Positions 37,500 through 46,357 of a stretch of DNA of 64,000 nt are shown here, one piece after another. The notes under the pieces were generated by a model. The model was given only the letters and a program-made list of their open reading frames with translations, made no database searches and was not told the DNA's origin. Within the stretch, counting starts at the first letter, position 1; each line of letters starts with the position of its first letter. The position numbers were made by a program, and so were the translations under genes. The DNA comes from Microbacteriaceae bacterium (GTDB taxonomy: Bacteria > Actinomycetota > Actinomycetes > Actinomycetales > Microbacteriaceae): contig JAHBTA010000001.1 of assembly GCA_019638805.1 (NCBI GenBank), forward strand, positions 124,001-188,000, in the 5' to 3' direction.

Positions 37500-39329
37500 G
37501 TGGCGGCAGAAGACGCGTTCAGCACGGAGCTGCGCGGGTACAAGAAGGACGAGGTCGACCGGGTCGTCGACTCGCTGCGCGCGGAACTGGGCAAGGCGAC
37601 CGCCGACAAGACCGAGCAGACCAAGGAGATCAAGCGGCTGCAAGCCGTCGCGGAGGACCTGCAGGCCGAGCTCGACGAGGTCGGCAGTCCGACCTACTCC
37701 GGTCTGGGCACGCGCCTGGAGAACACCCTGCGCGTCGCCGAGGAGCAGTCGCTGCGGCTCATCAGCCAGGCCGACATCGACGCAGAGAACCTGCGGTCCA
37801 CCGTCCAGGCCGAGGTGGCGCAGCAGCGCGCCGAGGCGGAGGACACGGCGCGGCGCCTGGTCGATGACGCCAAGGCGCAGGTCGACGCGATCGTGGGTGA
37901 GGCCGAGGACCGCGCCGCCGAGACGCTCACGCGAGCGCAGGAGGAGGCCCGCACACTGATCGCCGACGCCACGCGCGAGGCCGAAGCGGCTCGCGCCGCG
38001 ATCGCCGCGGAGGTCGCCGAGACCCGCGCGGCCGGCGAACGCGACGCGGAAGCGGCGCGCGCCGAGGCGCAGCGCGAGGTCGCCGAGGCGCGCGCGAACG
38101 CCCAGACGGAACTCTCAGCAGCCCGCGAGGAGGCGGCGGCCCTGACCAGGGACACCGAGCAGCGCCGCGCCGAGTTCGAGGCGGAGGCGGCCCGTCTGCG
38201 CGCCGAGCTCCAACACGACCTCGAGCAGGGCCGCACCGACCTGGCGCGCGAAACCAAGGATGCCCGCACCGCGCTGGAGAACGACACGGCCGCCGCGAAC
38301 GCGGCGCTGGATGCCGACACCGAGCGCGCCCGAGCCGAACTGGACGCCGCCACGCGCAAGGCCAACGCCGAGCTGCAGGCGGCGACCGAGCAAGCCCGTG
38401 CCGAGCTGGAGGCGGAGACCACGCGCGCACGCGCCGAGCTCGAGGCCGAGCTCTCCAGCAAGCGCACCGCGCTCGAGGCGGAGATCACCGGGGCGCGCGA
38501 GGCGCTCGCGGCCGCCCTCGCCGGCGAGCGGGAGACCTGGGAGGCGGAACTGGCCGGAGCGCGCGAGACGCTCGAGGCCGAGCTCGCGCATCGCAAGTCC
38601 GATGCCGACAACGAGATCGCGCAGGCCAGGGCGAGCCTGGCATCCGACATCGACAAGAAGCGCAAGGACATCGACCGCGAGGTCGCCCGCAAGCGAGCGG
38701 CCCTCGCCGAGGAGCTGGAATCCACCAGAGCCCGGATCGAGCGCGACACCGCCGAACTGCAGGCTCGCCTCGCCGCGACCGCCGAACAGGCCGCGACCGA
38801 CCTCGAGCTGGAGCTCGCCACCCGGCGAGACGAGGCCGAGAAGGAGTACGCGGCCAAGCACGCCGAGGCCGCCGCGACCATGCAGCGCTACCTGGACGAG
38901 GCTCAGACCCAGCTCGACGCGGCCACCGCGCGCGCGAAGGAGAAGCGCGCAGAGGCCGACCAGATCGGCTCGGGCGCGAAGTCCGAGGCCAAGGCGTTGG
39001 TCGCGGAGGCCAAGGCCACCGCGCGCGAGATGCTCGGCAACGCCGAGACCCGCGCGAAGGCTCTCGTCGCGGAGGCCGAGGAGCGCGCGGCCGCCATGCT
39101 GGGCGATGCCGAGGCGCGACTCGCGCAGATCCGCCAGGAGCGCGACTCGGTCGCCGACTATGTGCAGAACCTGCGCGGCGTGCTCGCCCAGGCCGAGCGA
39201 GTGACCACCGACCACGGCTTCCCGGCCGGCGCCCCGGACGAGTCCGAGGCGGCGGATGCGCCGGACGAGGGGCGTGCCGACCCGAGCGAACTCGACCAGG
39301 ACACGCTCGAACGCGAGCACGCGGGCTGA
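37500..39329 (+). CDS. Long coiled-coil DivIVA-domain protein
   Basis: The N-terminus FSTELRGYKKDEVDRVVDSL is a DivIVA membrane-targeting motif. Nearly all the rest of the 609 residues is coiled coil built of Ala/Glu/Arg heptads with many ARAELEAE-type repeats. It is far longer than Wag31/DivIVA (about 250-350), closer to a scaffold such as Streptomyces Scy or FilP. It may organise polar growth or septation. The GTG at 37500 has AAGGAG nine bases upstream. The antisense frame through the gene is a compositional shadow. Confidence 0.82.
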   Translation: MAAEDAFSTELRGYKKDEVDRVVDSLRAELGKATADKTEQTKEIKRLQAVAEDLQAELDEVGSPTYSGLGTRLENTLRVAEEQSLRLISQADIDAENLRSTVQAEVAQQRAEAEDTARRLVDDAKAQVDAIVGEAEDRAAETLTRAQEEARTLIADATREAEAARAAIAAEVAETRAAGERDAEAARAEAQREVAEARANAQTELSAAREEAAALTRDTEQRRAEFEAEAARLRAELQHDLEQGRTDLARETKDARTALENDTAAANAALDADTERARAELDAATRKANAELQAATEQARAELEAETTRARAELEAELSSKRTALEAEITGAREALAAALAGERETWEAELAGARETLEAELAHRKSDADNEIAQARASLASDIDKKRKDIDREVARKRAALAEELESTRARIERDTAELQARLAATAEQAATDLELELATRRDEAEKEYAAKHAEAAATMQRYLDEAQTQLDAATARAKEKRAEADQIGSGAKSEAKALVAEAKATAREMLGNAETRAKALVAEAEERAAAMLGDAEARLAQIRQERDSVADYVQNLRGVLAQAERVTTDHGFPAGAPDESEAADAPDEGRADPSELDQDTLEREHAG

Positions 39330-39340
39330 ACTCCGGGCGA

Positions 39341-39346
39341 TAGCAT
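39341..39346 (+). promoter_or_regulatory. -10 box for leaderless AI-2E transporter gene
   Basis: TAGCAT, six bases before the GTG at 39353. Confidence 0.5.
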
Positions 39347-39352
39347 CGCCAC

Positions 39353-40417
39353 GTGAAGATCCAGAACGCTTTCCGTCTCGGTCTGTTCGGCGGCCTCGGC
39401 GTTCTGGTCGCCGTCGCGATCGGCGGCGGCATCACGGTCCTCGGGCCGATCATCACCTACGTGGGCGCCGCGCTGTTCCTGGCGCTGGGCATCGACCCCG
39501 CGGTGTCCTGGCTGGAACGGCACAAGCTGCCCCGCTGGGCCGCCATCCTCATCGTGCTCATCGGCATCCTCGCGGTTTTCGCGGGGCTCGTGCTGGCCAT
39601 CATCCCGGTCATCGCCGACCAGGTGGGCAACCTGATCTCGCAGGCCCCGCAGATCATCGACACGCTCGCCAACGAGAAGGCGATCGAGAGCTGGTGGTCC
39701 AACAACCTCGGCTGGCTCGGCACCTACGCCAATGCCAAGGATCAGGTGGTCGGATTCCTGAACGACAACCTCGGCAGCATCACGACGGGGCTGCTCAACA
39801 CCGTCCTGGGGATCGCCAGCGGCGCCTTCGGCGGCGTCATCGTGCTCATCCTCACGCTGTACTTCGTGGCCTCGCTCGCGAGCATCAAGCGCGGCCTGTA
39901 CCAGCTGATCCCCGCGACCAAGCGCGAGAAGTTCATCGACATCTCGGAGCAGATCACCCAGTCGGTCGGCCGGTACGTGATCGGCCAGGTCACACTGGGA
40001 CTGGCCAACGGCGTCCTGACGCTCATCTTCATGACGGTGCTCGGCTGGATCCTCGGCAACCCGATCGACTACGCGGCGCTGTTCGCCTTCCTCGCGTTCC
40101 TGTTCTCGCTCATCCCGCTCGTGGGAACGATCTCGGGCGCCGTGGTCATCACCCTGGCCACCTGGCTCTTCGAGCCGTGGCCCGCGGTGCTCATCGTGGC
40201 GATCTGGTACCTGGTCTACATGCAGGTCGAGGCCTACGTGTTCAGCCCCACGATCATGAATCGCGCGGTCAAGGTGCCCGGCGTCGTGGTCGTGGTCGCC
40301 GCTCTCGCGGGCGGCACGCTCCTGGGCATCCTCGGCGCGCTCATCGCGATCCCGGTCGCCGCCGCGATCCTGCTCATCGTCAAGCAGGTCATCGTTCCGC
40401 GGCAGAACGAGCTGTAG
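39353..40417 (+). CDS. AI-2E family transporter
   Basis: A polytopic membrane protein of 354 residues. It has the family layout: paired N-terminal helices, a central soluble region (IIDTLANEKAIESWWSNNLGW...), then LTLYFVASLASIKRGLYQLIPATKREKF and the conserved LIPLVGTISGAVVITL. LLGILGALIAIPVAAAILLIVKQ ends the last helices. Members export AI-2 or move Na+ and other solutes; the substrate cannot be told. The start is GTG at 39353, six bases after TAGCAT. It is convergent with the hydrolase gene (22 bp). Confidence 0.9.
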   Translation: MKIQNAFRLGLFGGLGVLVAVAIGGGITVLGPIITYVGAALFLALGIDPAVSWLERHKLPRWAAILIVLIGILAVFAGLVLAIIPVIADQVGNLISQAPQIIDTLANEKAIESWWSNNLGWLGTYANAKDQVVGFLNDNLGSITTGLLNTVLGIASGAFGGVIVLILTLYFVASLASIKRGLYQLIPATKREKFIDISEQITQSVGRYVIGQVTLGLANGVLTLIFMTVLGWILGNPIDYAALFAFLAFLFSLIPLVGTISGAVVITLATWLFEPWPAVLIVAIWYLVYMQVEAYVFSPTIMNRAVKVPGVVVVVAALAGGTLLGILGALIAIPVAAAILLIVKQVIVPRQNEL

Positions 40418-40439
40418 CGGCGGCAGGCCCAGGCGAGCC

Positions 40440-41210
40440 CTAGCCCTGCCAGACGGTCGGCAGCGGCAGGGCCGCCGGGTTCAGCCGCGCCACGATCTCG
40501 TCGAGCACCCGGCGCGTCTGCTTCTCCCCCACCCACAGGTGCTTGCCGCCCTCGACGGCGACCAGCTCGGCATGCGGCACGGCGGCGAACCGCTCGCCCG
40601 CCTCGGCGGGCCGGAGGTAGTCGTCGAGCTCGGGGATGATCGCCACGAGCGGCACACCCCTTCCCGCCCACGCCGCGAGCTCCTCGGGAGTCGTCCGGTG
40701 CAGCGGCGGCGAGAGCAGGATCGCGCCCGCAATGGGATGCCGTGGCCCGTACTTGAGCGCCAGCTCGGTCCCGAACGACCAGCCCAGCAACCACGGAGCG
40801 GGGAGCGAGCGCTGCGCCACGAAGTCCATGGCGGCGGCCACGTCGTGCCGCTCGGCGACCGCTCCGTCGAACGCGCCCTCGGAGGTTCCGCGTGGCGACG
40901 AAGTGCCGCGCGTGTTGAACCGCAGGACGGCGATCCGCGCGAGCGCGGGCAGGCGCGCCGCGGCCTTGCGCAGGATGTGCGAGTCCATGAACCCACCGTG
41001 TGTCGGAAGGGGGTGCAGGCAGACCAGGGTCGCGACCGGTGGTCCGTCGAGGGGGGAGGCCAGCTCTCCGACCAGGGCGAGACCGTCCTCGGTGCGCAAC
41101 ACGATGTCCTCGCGTCGGGCGGGCAGCACGACGCTCCCGGCGATCTCGGTTCCCGGCTCCGGCCCGGCCGAGTCCGGCCCGGCCGAGTCTGGCGTCGTCT
41201 GCGTCGTCAC
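40440..41210 (-). CDS. Alpha/beta-hydrolase
   Basis: A 256-residue hydrolase with LVCLHPLPTHGG (oxyanion region), nucleophile motif LGWSFGTELAL (Ser in GWSFG), VPLVAIIPELDDYL with the acid residue and a terminal VEGGKHLWVGE His. It resembles the dienelactone hydrolase/KANL3-Tex30 type. The GTG at 41210 overlaps the upstream stop as GTGA; upstream codons in frame are a shadow. Substrate unknown. Confidence 0.82.
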   Translation of the reverse strand: MTTQTTPDSAGPDSAGPEPGTEIAGSVVLPARREDIVLRTEDGLALVGELASPLDGPPVATLVCLHPLPTHGGFMDSHILRKAAARLPALARIAVLRFNTRGTSSPRGTSEGAFDGAVAERHDVAAAMDFVAQRSLPAPWLLGWSFGTELALKYGPRHPIAGAILLSPPLHRTTPEELAAWAGRGVPLVAIIPELDDYLRPAEAGERFAAVPHAELVAVEGGKHLWVGEKQTRRVLDEIVARLNPAALPLPTVWQG

Positions 41211-41506
41211 GTGCGGATCCTCCAGCATCGCGTGTGCCAGTGCCGTCGCCCGGCCAGGTCGTCGGCCGCACCCATGATGCCGTCGGCGCGCCAGGCCACC
41301 AGGTGAGCGGTGCCCGGCGCGATCTCGAGACCGCATCCGGGACACGTGTAGGCCTTCAGCGCCGAGCCGGCCGTGTGCGGCTGAACGTTCCACTCGCCGT
41401 CGCGCTTGACCTCGACCCGCAGCCGCCCCAGCAGGACGCGATCGAGGTCGAGCTCGGCGCCCTCCTCCTGCCTACCCCGTCGGCGCGGGTGGTTGGAGCG
41501 GGGCAT
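41207..41506 (-). CDS. Small zinc-ribbon protein
   Basis: The 99-residue protein has a basic N-terminus (PRSNHPRRRGRQEEGAELDLDR), a conserved ELDLDRVLLGRLRVEVKRDGEWNV stretch, and a metal site made of CPGC and HWHTRC. The combination is typical of a small conserved actinobacterial family with no established role; zinc binding is inferred from the Cys/His pattern. The ATG at 41506 is six bases after TAGGCT, and the gene is coupled by GTGA to the hydrolase. Confidence 0.78.
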   Translation of the reverse strand: MPRSNHPRRRGRQEEGAELDLDRVLLGRLRVEVKRDGEWNVQPHTAGSALKAYTCPGCGLEIAPGTAHLVAWRADGIMGAADDLAGRRHWHTRCWRIRT

Positions 41507-41512
41507 GGTTCC

Positions 41513-41518
41513 AGCCTA
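41513..41518 (-). promoter_or_regulatory. -10 box for leaderless zinc-ribbon gene
   Basis: TAGGCT on the minus strand, six bases before the ATG at 41506. Confidence 0.5.
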
Positions 41519-41535
41519 TGCGCGCGCCGACCCCA

Positions 41536-43287
41536 TCACTCGACGCGACCGCCGGTGTCCATCTGCTGGAGGCGCGACTCCTCGAGGTCGAGCAGCGCCT
41601 CGGCCCGCATGAGGATGCGCGACGGGTACGACCCCTGTGACCGCGCCTCCAGGAGCACGCCGCGCTCGGCGATGAGCACCTCCCGTCGCAGCGCCCGGTA
41701 CTGCTGGTGCGGCGACTCGAGGATGCCGTCGTCGGCATCTGCGTGCTCGGCGCGTTCCCAGGCTGCCTGGGATGCGAGGAGCGTGTCATGGCGAACCCGC
41801 TCCAGCACCGCCCAGTCGACCTCTTGACCTCCGGGGAGGGCGAAGTCGGGGTTCTCCAGGGAGCGGATGCCGGCGGCCGCCATGTCGTCCAACAGCTCCG
41901 CCAACTCGCGGCGGTCCGCCGCACGGTCCGCGCCACGGATCCGCGACAGCCGGATCACGAGCGGGAGCGTCCCGCCCTGCAGCAGGAGGGTCGTGATGGC
42001 GACCGTGAAGGCGATGAGGACGAGCTGCTCGTAGTACGGGGTGTCGCGCGGCAGCGACTGCGCGGCGGCGAGCGTGACCACGCCGCGCATGCCCGCCCAC
42101 CCGACGATGAGCGTCCCACGCGCGTCCAGGCCCTCCTCGCGCAACTGGGCGACGTCGTTCTGGCGCCGGTCGGCGGACCGGACAAACCGATCCCGCCTGC
42201 GCTCGAAGCGCTCCGAGCCGATCGTGATGCTGCGCAGGCGCTCCGCGAGCGCTCCAGCCCGCGACGCGCGCTCGCTCGCCCGCCGCTCGGTGCGACGCAC
42301 GACGAGCAGGAGCGGCCAGACGAAGATGAAGCGCACGACGATGAGGATCGCCGTGGCCAGCAGCCCCAGATAGACCGCGAGATCGGCGGAGAGCTCGTCC
42401 GCGTGCACCTCGCCGACGATCCCGGCGAGCTGCGCCCCCATGAGCAGGAAGACGCCGTTCTCGAGCACGAACTGCAGAGTGCGCCAGTTGAAGCGCTCCG
42501 AGATGCGCGATTGCGGACTGAAATGCGCGCTGCTGTGACCGCTGTAGAGGCCGGCGGCGACGACCGCGATGACACCCGAGGCGTGCAGTTCTTCGGCGGG
42601 GATGTAGGCGATGAAGGGCACCGCGAACGAGATCGCGGTGTCCAGCACGGGTTCGTTGAGCTTGCGCCGCACGAAGACCGCCACGACCCCCACCAGGACC
42701 CCGATTGCCAGGGCGACCGCGACCGCGTAGCCGAAGTCGGCCAGCACGGTCCAGCCGTTGAACGCCCCCGACGCGGCGAGCGCGGTGGCTGCAATGGCTG
42801 TGCGGAGCATGACGAGAGCGGTCGCATCGTTGACGAGCCCCTCGCCCTCCAGGATGGAGACCAGACGCGGTGGCAGGCCCAGGCGCTTGGCGATCGAGGT
42901 GGCGGCCACCACATCCGTGGGGCTGATGACGGCACCGAGCGCGATCGCGGCACCCAGGTCCAGGCGGTCCAGTAGCAGGAAGAGCACGAACCCGGTGGTG
43001 AGCGCGCTCACGACCACGAGCACGACCGAGAGCGCCGAGATGCTCGCGAAGTTGCGCCGGAAGTCGACCACCGGGACGTTGATCGCCGCCGCGTACAGGA
43101 GCGGCGGGAGCACGCCCATGAGGATGATGTCGGGCTCGACCTCGATCTGCGGAACGCCCGGGATGTAGCTGTAGCCGATGCCGACCAGCACGAGCAGCAG
43201 GGGCGCCGCGACGCCCAGCCTGCGGGAGAACGCCGCCGTCACGACCACGACGACGACGCCCAGAACGGCGACGAGGGCGTAGTCCAC
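41536..43287 (-). CDS. Na+/H+ antiporter, CPA1 family
   Basis: A 583-residue cation:proton antiporter. About twelve helices fill the first ~400 residues with the diagnostic GAVISPTDVVAATSIAKRLGLP and GEGLVNDATALVM motifs (ion-binding N-D). The cytoplasmic C-terminus (~180 residues) is charged and helical. It likely serves pH or sodium homeostasis. The GTG at 43287 lies six bases after TAATCT. Confidence 0.93.
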   Translation of the reverse strand: MDYALVAVLGVVVVVVTAAFSRRLGVAAPLLLVLVGIGYSYIPGVPQIEVEPDIILMGVLPPLLYAAAINVPVVDFRRNFASISALSVVLVVVSALTTGFVLFLLLDRLDLGAAIALGAVISPTDVVAATSIAKRLGLPPRLVSILEGEGLVNDATALVMLRTAIAATALAASGAFNGWTVLADFGYAVAVALAIGVLVGVVAVFVRRKLNEPVLDTAISFAVPFIAYIPAEELHASGVIAVVAAGLYSGHSSAHFSPQSRISERFNWRTLQFVLENGVFLLMGAQLAGIVGEVHADELSADLAVYLGLLATAILIVVRFIFVWPLLLVVRRTERRASERASRAGALAERLRSITIGSERFERRRDRFVRSADRRQNDVAQLREEGLDARGTLIVGWAGMRGVVTLAAAQSLPRDTPYYEQLVLIAFTVAITTLLLQGGTLPLVIRLSRIRGADRAADRRELAELLDDMAAAGIRSLENPDFALPGGQEVDWAVLERVRHDTLLASQAAWERAEHADADDGILESPHQQYRALRREVLIAERGVLLEARSQGSYPSRILMRAEALLDLEESRLQQMDTGGRVE

Positions 43288-43293
43288 GGCCCT

Positions 43294-43299
43294 AGATTA
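43294..43299 (-). promoter_or_regulatory. -10 box for leaderless antiporter gene
   Basis: TAATCT on the minus strand, six bases before GTG at 43287. Confidence 0.5.
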
Positions 43300-43343
43300 T
43301 CGGGCCGGGGTATCCGGACGGAGCCTGTATCCGAGCGGAGGCC

Positions 43344-43970
43344 TCAGTACCAGCCCTTGCGCTCCGAATGCGCCCAGGCGCCGCACGGAGTCTCGTACCG
43401 TCCCGCGATGTAGCCGAGGCCCCAGACGATCTGGGTCTTCGGGTTGGTTCGCCAGTCGGCGCCGACACTGGCCATCTTGTCGCCGGGAAGGGCCTGCGGG
43501 ATGCCGTAGGCACCGCTGTGCGGGTTCTCGGCGTACACGTTCCAATGCGACTCGCGCGTCCAGAGCGCGACCAGGCAGTCGTACTCTCCCGGCGACCAGC
43601 CGCGTGCCAGCACGAGCTCGTAGGCGATCGCCTGCGCCGTGCCCGGGTCGGGGATGCCGCTGGCCGGCGCGGTGGCCTTGGGCGGCTCGGTCACGGTGTA
43701 GCCGGTCTCGCGCGCGGGGGCGATCCGCTCGCCGTCGGCGGTCACCGACTGCACCGGCCCCTGCGCGGCGGGCGCCTCGACCTCGGCCTGCGCGGTCGAG
43801 GGGGACGGGATGGCGGCGACCCCGACGAAGGCCATGCTCACGAGCGAGGCGAAGACCGGAAGCGACCAGCGCGAGCGCACGTGGCGCTGATCGGCCAGCG
43901 CGAGGTCGCCACGGAACTCGGGCTCGACGCCCGTCTCATGGGGCGCCCCCCGGCGCCGGTACCCGCTCAC
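43344..43970 (-). CDS. Lytic transglycosylase-like exported protein
   Basis: A 208-residue protein with a membrane/signal segment (WSLPVFASLVSMAFVGVAAIP) after a basic cytoplasmic tail. A short linker leads to an SLT-like domain: CLVALWTRESHWNVYAENP (catalytic Glu in ESHW), SGAYGIPQALPGDKM and TQIVWGLGYIAGRYETPCGAW. It should cleave glycan strands of peptidoglycan. The frame opens with GTG at 43970. A 15-bp-spaced direct repeat GGCAACTGTGAG lies immediately upstream. Confidence 0.85.
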   Translation of the reverse strand: MSGYRRRGAPHETGVEPEFRGDLALADQRHVRSRWSLPVFASLVSMAFVGVAAIPSPSTAQAEVEAPAAQGPVQSVTADGERIAPARETGYTVTEPPKATAPASGIPDPGTAQAIAYELVLARGWSPGEYDCLVALWTRESHWNVYAENPHSGAYGIPQALPGDKMASVGADWRTNPKTQIVWGLGYIAGRYETPCGAWAHSERKGWY

Positions 43971-44094
43971 AGTTGCCCCCTCACAGTTGCCAGAGTGTAC
44001 CCGCGGCCCCTGGCAGAACCCAGGACCCAGGACGGGGGTTGCTCGGCGCGCCGCCGCGCGTCCTGCGCGGGAATCCGCCCACTGTCGGCGAGCC

Positions 44095-44133
44095 GGGTCA
44101 GCGCACCGGGTCAGCGCACCCGGTCAGCGCACC
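44095..44133 (-). repeat. Three 13-bp repeats over a stop codon
   Basis: GGGTCAGCGCACC (plus strand) occurs three times in tandem, the last starting C; on the minus strand each copy carries a TGA, the first being the stop of the DivI1A-repeat gene. Confidence 0.75.
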
Positions 44134-44669
44134 GCGAGCATGACGTCGATGACCGCGTCGATCACGACGTCGACCTGCGCCTCCTGGTAGCCGCCGCGCT
44201 GCGACGGGAACGCGACGGTGCGCAGTTCCTCGATGCTGAGCGGTCGCCCGGCCTGGAAGTACGCGGCGATGCGGTCGGCGAGCAGGTCCACCTCACGCAC
44301 CCGGTAGCCGAGAGTGAAGACGCCCACCCGGCGGAAGCGATGTCCGCGTGGACGCACCACGCGATCCAGGATCACCTGCGCGGTCTCGCGCGCCTGCAGG
44401 TACCAGGCCTGGTCGCCCTGCTGCCGGATGGCCTGCTCGCGCTCCTTCTGCGCGAAGGCGTCCTCGAGGCGCTCGAGCGCCGCATCCACGGGGCCGGGAG
44501 CGTAGCCGTGCCGCTTCATCGCGAAGGCCTGCTGACGGATCGCGGCGGCCGTGAGCAGCACGGGCTCGCCGGCCTGCGCGTGGTAGGCGCGACGCGCGTC
44601 CTCGAGGAAGTCCTCGACCTGGGCGATGTCGTAGCCGAGCTTGCGCGCGCGGGGGAAGGTCGTGCTCAC
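44124..44669 (-). CDS. DivI1A-repeat protein
   Basis: A 181-residue protein with four short GY-x5-VD-like motifs: KLGYDIAQVEDFLEDA, RHGYAPGPVDAALERLED, TLGYRVREVDLLADRI and RGGYQEAQVDVVIDAV. These are the DivI1A elements that begin DivIVA proteins, here repeated without a coiled-coil tail. It may bind curved membrane or DivIVA-type partners; this is inference. The GTG at 44669 follows TAGCAT by six bases. It sits beside cdsA, away from the main division cluster. Confidence 0.82.
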   Translation of the reverse strand: MSTTFPRARKLGYDIAQVEDFLEDARRAYHAQAGEPVLLTAAAIRQQAFAMKRHGYAPGPVDAALERLEDAFAQKEREQAIRQQGDQAWYLQARETAQVILDRVVRPRGHRFRRVGVFTLGYRVREVDLLADRIAAYFQAGRPLSIEELRTVAFPSQRGGYQEAQVDVVIDAVIDVMLAVR

Positions 44670-44675
44670 CCCGAC

Positions 44676-44681
44676 ATGCTA
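44676..44681 (-). promoter_or_regulatory. -10 box for leaderless DivI1A-repeat gene
   Basis: TAGCAT on the minus strand, six bases before the GTG at 44669. Confidence 0.5.
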
Positions 44682-44682
44682 C

Positions 44683-45672
44683 CTAGGCCGCGTGGGCGAA
44701 AACCGCGTAGAACCCGTACGCCACGGCGGCGCTCGGCAGGATGGAGTCCAATCGGTCCAGGAAACCGCCATGACCTGGCAACCAGGACGAGCTGTCCTTG
44801 ATGCCCAGTTCGCGCTTGAGCAGCGACTCGGTCAGGTCCCCCGTGGTGCCCACGAGAGCGAGCACGAGACCCATGACCGCGCCCACCCACCACGGCTGGT
44901 GCAGCAGCAGGACCGCCGCGAGCACCCCCAGTGCGATCGCGACGAGGAGCGACCCGGCGAAGCCCTCCCAGGTCTTGCCGGGGCTGATGACCGGGGCCAG
45001 CTTGTGCCGTCCGAAGCGCAGACCCGTCGCGTAGGCGCCCACGTCGGTGAAGACCACGATGATGAGGGCGGACAGGGTCCACCACTCGCCTCCGTCGAAG
45101 CCCGTGAGCACGAGATAGAAGCCGGCCAAGAACGAGACGTACACCTGCACGAACGCGCCGGCCCCGAGATCCAGAACGACCGCGCGAACGCCCGTGCGAT
45201 GGCTGGGACGCACCAGCTCGATCAGGCGGTAGATCGTGATGAGCGCGACCGCCCCCAGAAGCGCGAGCCACAGGCCTTCCACGTGCCAGAAGAACGCGAC
45301 CGGCAGCATGGCGAGCCCGACGACCGTGGATGCGATGCGCGGCACATTGCGCCCGGCCAGTCGCAGAGCGCTCGCCAGCTCGAAGATCGTGAAGCCCACC
45401 AGGAGCCCCCCGAACGCGATGAACAGGGGCTTCCAGATCAGCAGGCTCGCCACGAAGAGGGCACCGAGGGTCAGCCCGATGCCGATCGCCTGGAACAGGT
45501 TGCGGCCCGAGCGCTTGTTGATGCGCTCCTCCATGGCGTCGAACTGCGCCTTGGCGGCGCGCGCCTGGGTCTCCAGCTCGACGCGGGTCGCGTGGGCCCG
45601 CGCCTCCAGGTCGGCCATGGACGGCGGATGCGCCCGCTTCCGGTCCGCGGGCGACTCGTCGGAGGGCGGCAT
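44683..45672 (-). CDS. cdsA: Phosphatidate cytidylyltransferase (CDP-diglyceride synthase)
   Basis: CdsA makes CDP-diacylglycerol for phospholipid synthesis. The 329-residue integral membrane protein has an N-terminal charged coiled region, about eight helices, the catalytic motif SPGKTWEGFAGS, and the CDP-binding end GDLTESLLKRELGIKDSSSWLPGHGGFLDRLDS. Its ATG overlaps the frr stop as TGATG, as in other actinobacteria where cdsA follows frr. Confidence 0.95.
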   Translation of the reverse strand: MPPSDESPADRKRAHPPSMADLEARAHATRVELETQARAAKAQFDAMEERINKRSGRNLFQAIGIGLTLGALFVASLLIWKPLFIAFGGLLVGFTIFELASALRLAGRNVPRIASTVVGLAMLPVAFFWHVEGLWLALLGAVALITIYRLIELVRPSHRTGVRAVVLDLGAGAFVQVYVSFLAGFYLVLTGFDGGEWWTLSALIIVVFTDVGAYATGLRFGRHKLAPVISPGKTWEGFAGSLLVAIALGVLAAVLLLHQPWWVGAVMGLVLALVGTTGDLTESLLKRELGIKDSSSWLPGHGGFLDRLDSILPSAAVAYGFYAVFAHAA

Positions 45673-46223
45673 CAGACCTCGAGCAGTTCGGCTTCTTTGC
45701 GCTTGAGCGCCTCGTCGATTGCGTCGACGTGCGCCTTGGTGATCGCGTCGAGCTCCTTCTCGCCGCGCGCGATGTCGTCCTCTCCGACCTCCTTGGTCGC
45801 GTCGATGTCGTCCTTCGCCTTGCGGCGCAGGTTGCGGATCACGATCTTGGCGTCCTCGCCCTTGCCGCGGACGATCTTGACGTACTCCTTGCGGCGGTCC
45901 TCGGTGAGCTCGGGCATGGTGACCCGGATGATCGTGCCGTCATTGCTGGGCGTCGCCCCCAGGTTGGGGAAGTTCACGATCGCCTTCTCAATCTCCTTGA
46001 GGGCGCTCTTGTCGTAGGGGGTGATGATGAGCGTGCGCGCCTCGGGGTTCTGCAGGCTGGCGAGCTGCTGCAGCGGCGTCGGCGTGCCGTAGTAGTCCAC
46101 CGGGATGCGCTCGAACAGGGCCGGGTTCGCCCGCCCGGTGCGCACTGTCGCGAAGTCGTCCTTGCAGACCTCGACGGCCTTGTCCATCTTCTCGGTGGCC
46201 TCGGCCAGAACGTCACTGATCAC
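45672..46223 (-). CDS. frr: Ribosome recycling factor
   Basis: RRF splits post-termination ribosomes with EF-G. The 183 residues match the family: [62 protein letters not shown] and the basic VRNLRR-like stretch. The GTG at 46223 (VISDVLAEA) with GGAGC seven bases upstream is the family start; codons upstream in frame are non-conserved. It is coupled to cdsA; pyrH is separated by the inserted FAD monooxygenase/TetR region. Confidence 0.96.
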   Translation of the reverse strand: MISDVLAEATEKMDKAVEVCKDDFATVRTGRANPALFERIPVDYYGTPTPLQQLASLQNPEARTLIITPYDKSALKEIEKAIVNFPNLGATPSNDGTIIRVTMPELTEDRRKEYVKIVRGKGEDAKIVIRNLRRKAKDDIDATKEVGEDDIARGEKELDAITKAHVDAIDEALKRKEAELLEV

Positions 46224-46306
46224 GGAAGCTCCAATCGCTGCGGGCGCGTCGCTGCCCAGCTTAGTTCGCGCCGGGCCTTGATCCCGGGCGGGCCCGGGTG
46301 GCATTC

Positions 46307-46323
46307 TTAGACCACTGGTCTAA
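46307..46323. promoter_or_regulatory. TetR-type operator candidate
   Basis: Perfect palindrome TTAGACCA-C-TGGTCTAA in the promoter of the FAD monooxygenase, 35 bp before its start. A TetR gene lies at the end of that operon. Confidence 0.6.
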
Positions 46324-46357
46324 CTGGTGGTTTAGTCGGCTCGTGGAAGGGGATGCG

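Noticed and set aside
37694..38881. A Ser/Ala-rich 395-codon frame antisense to the DivIVA-domain gene
   Set aside because: Its composition is the direct mirror of GAG/GCG-rich coiled-coil codons.
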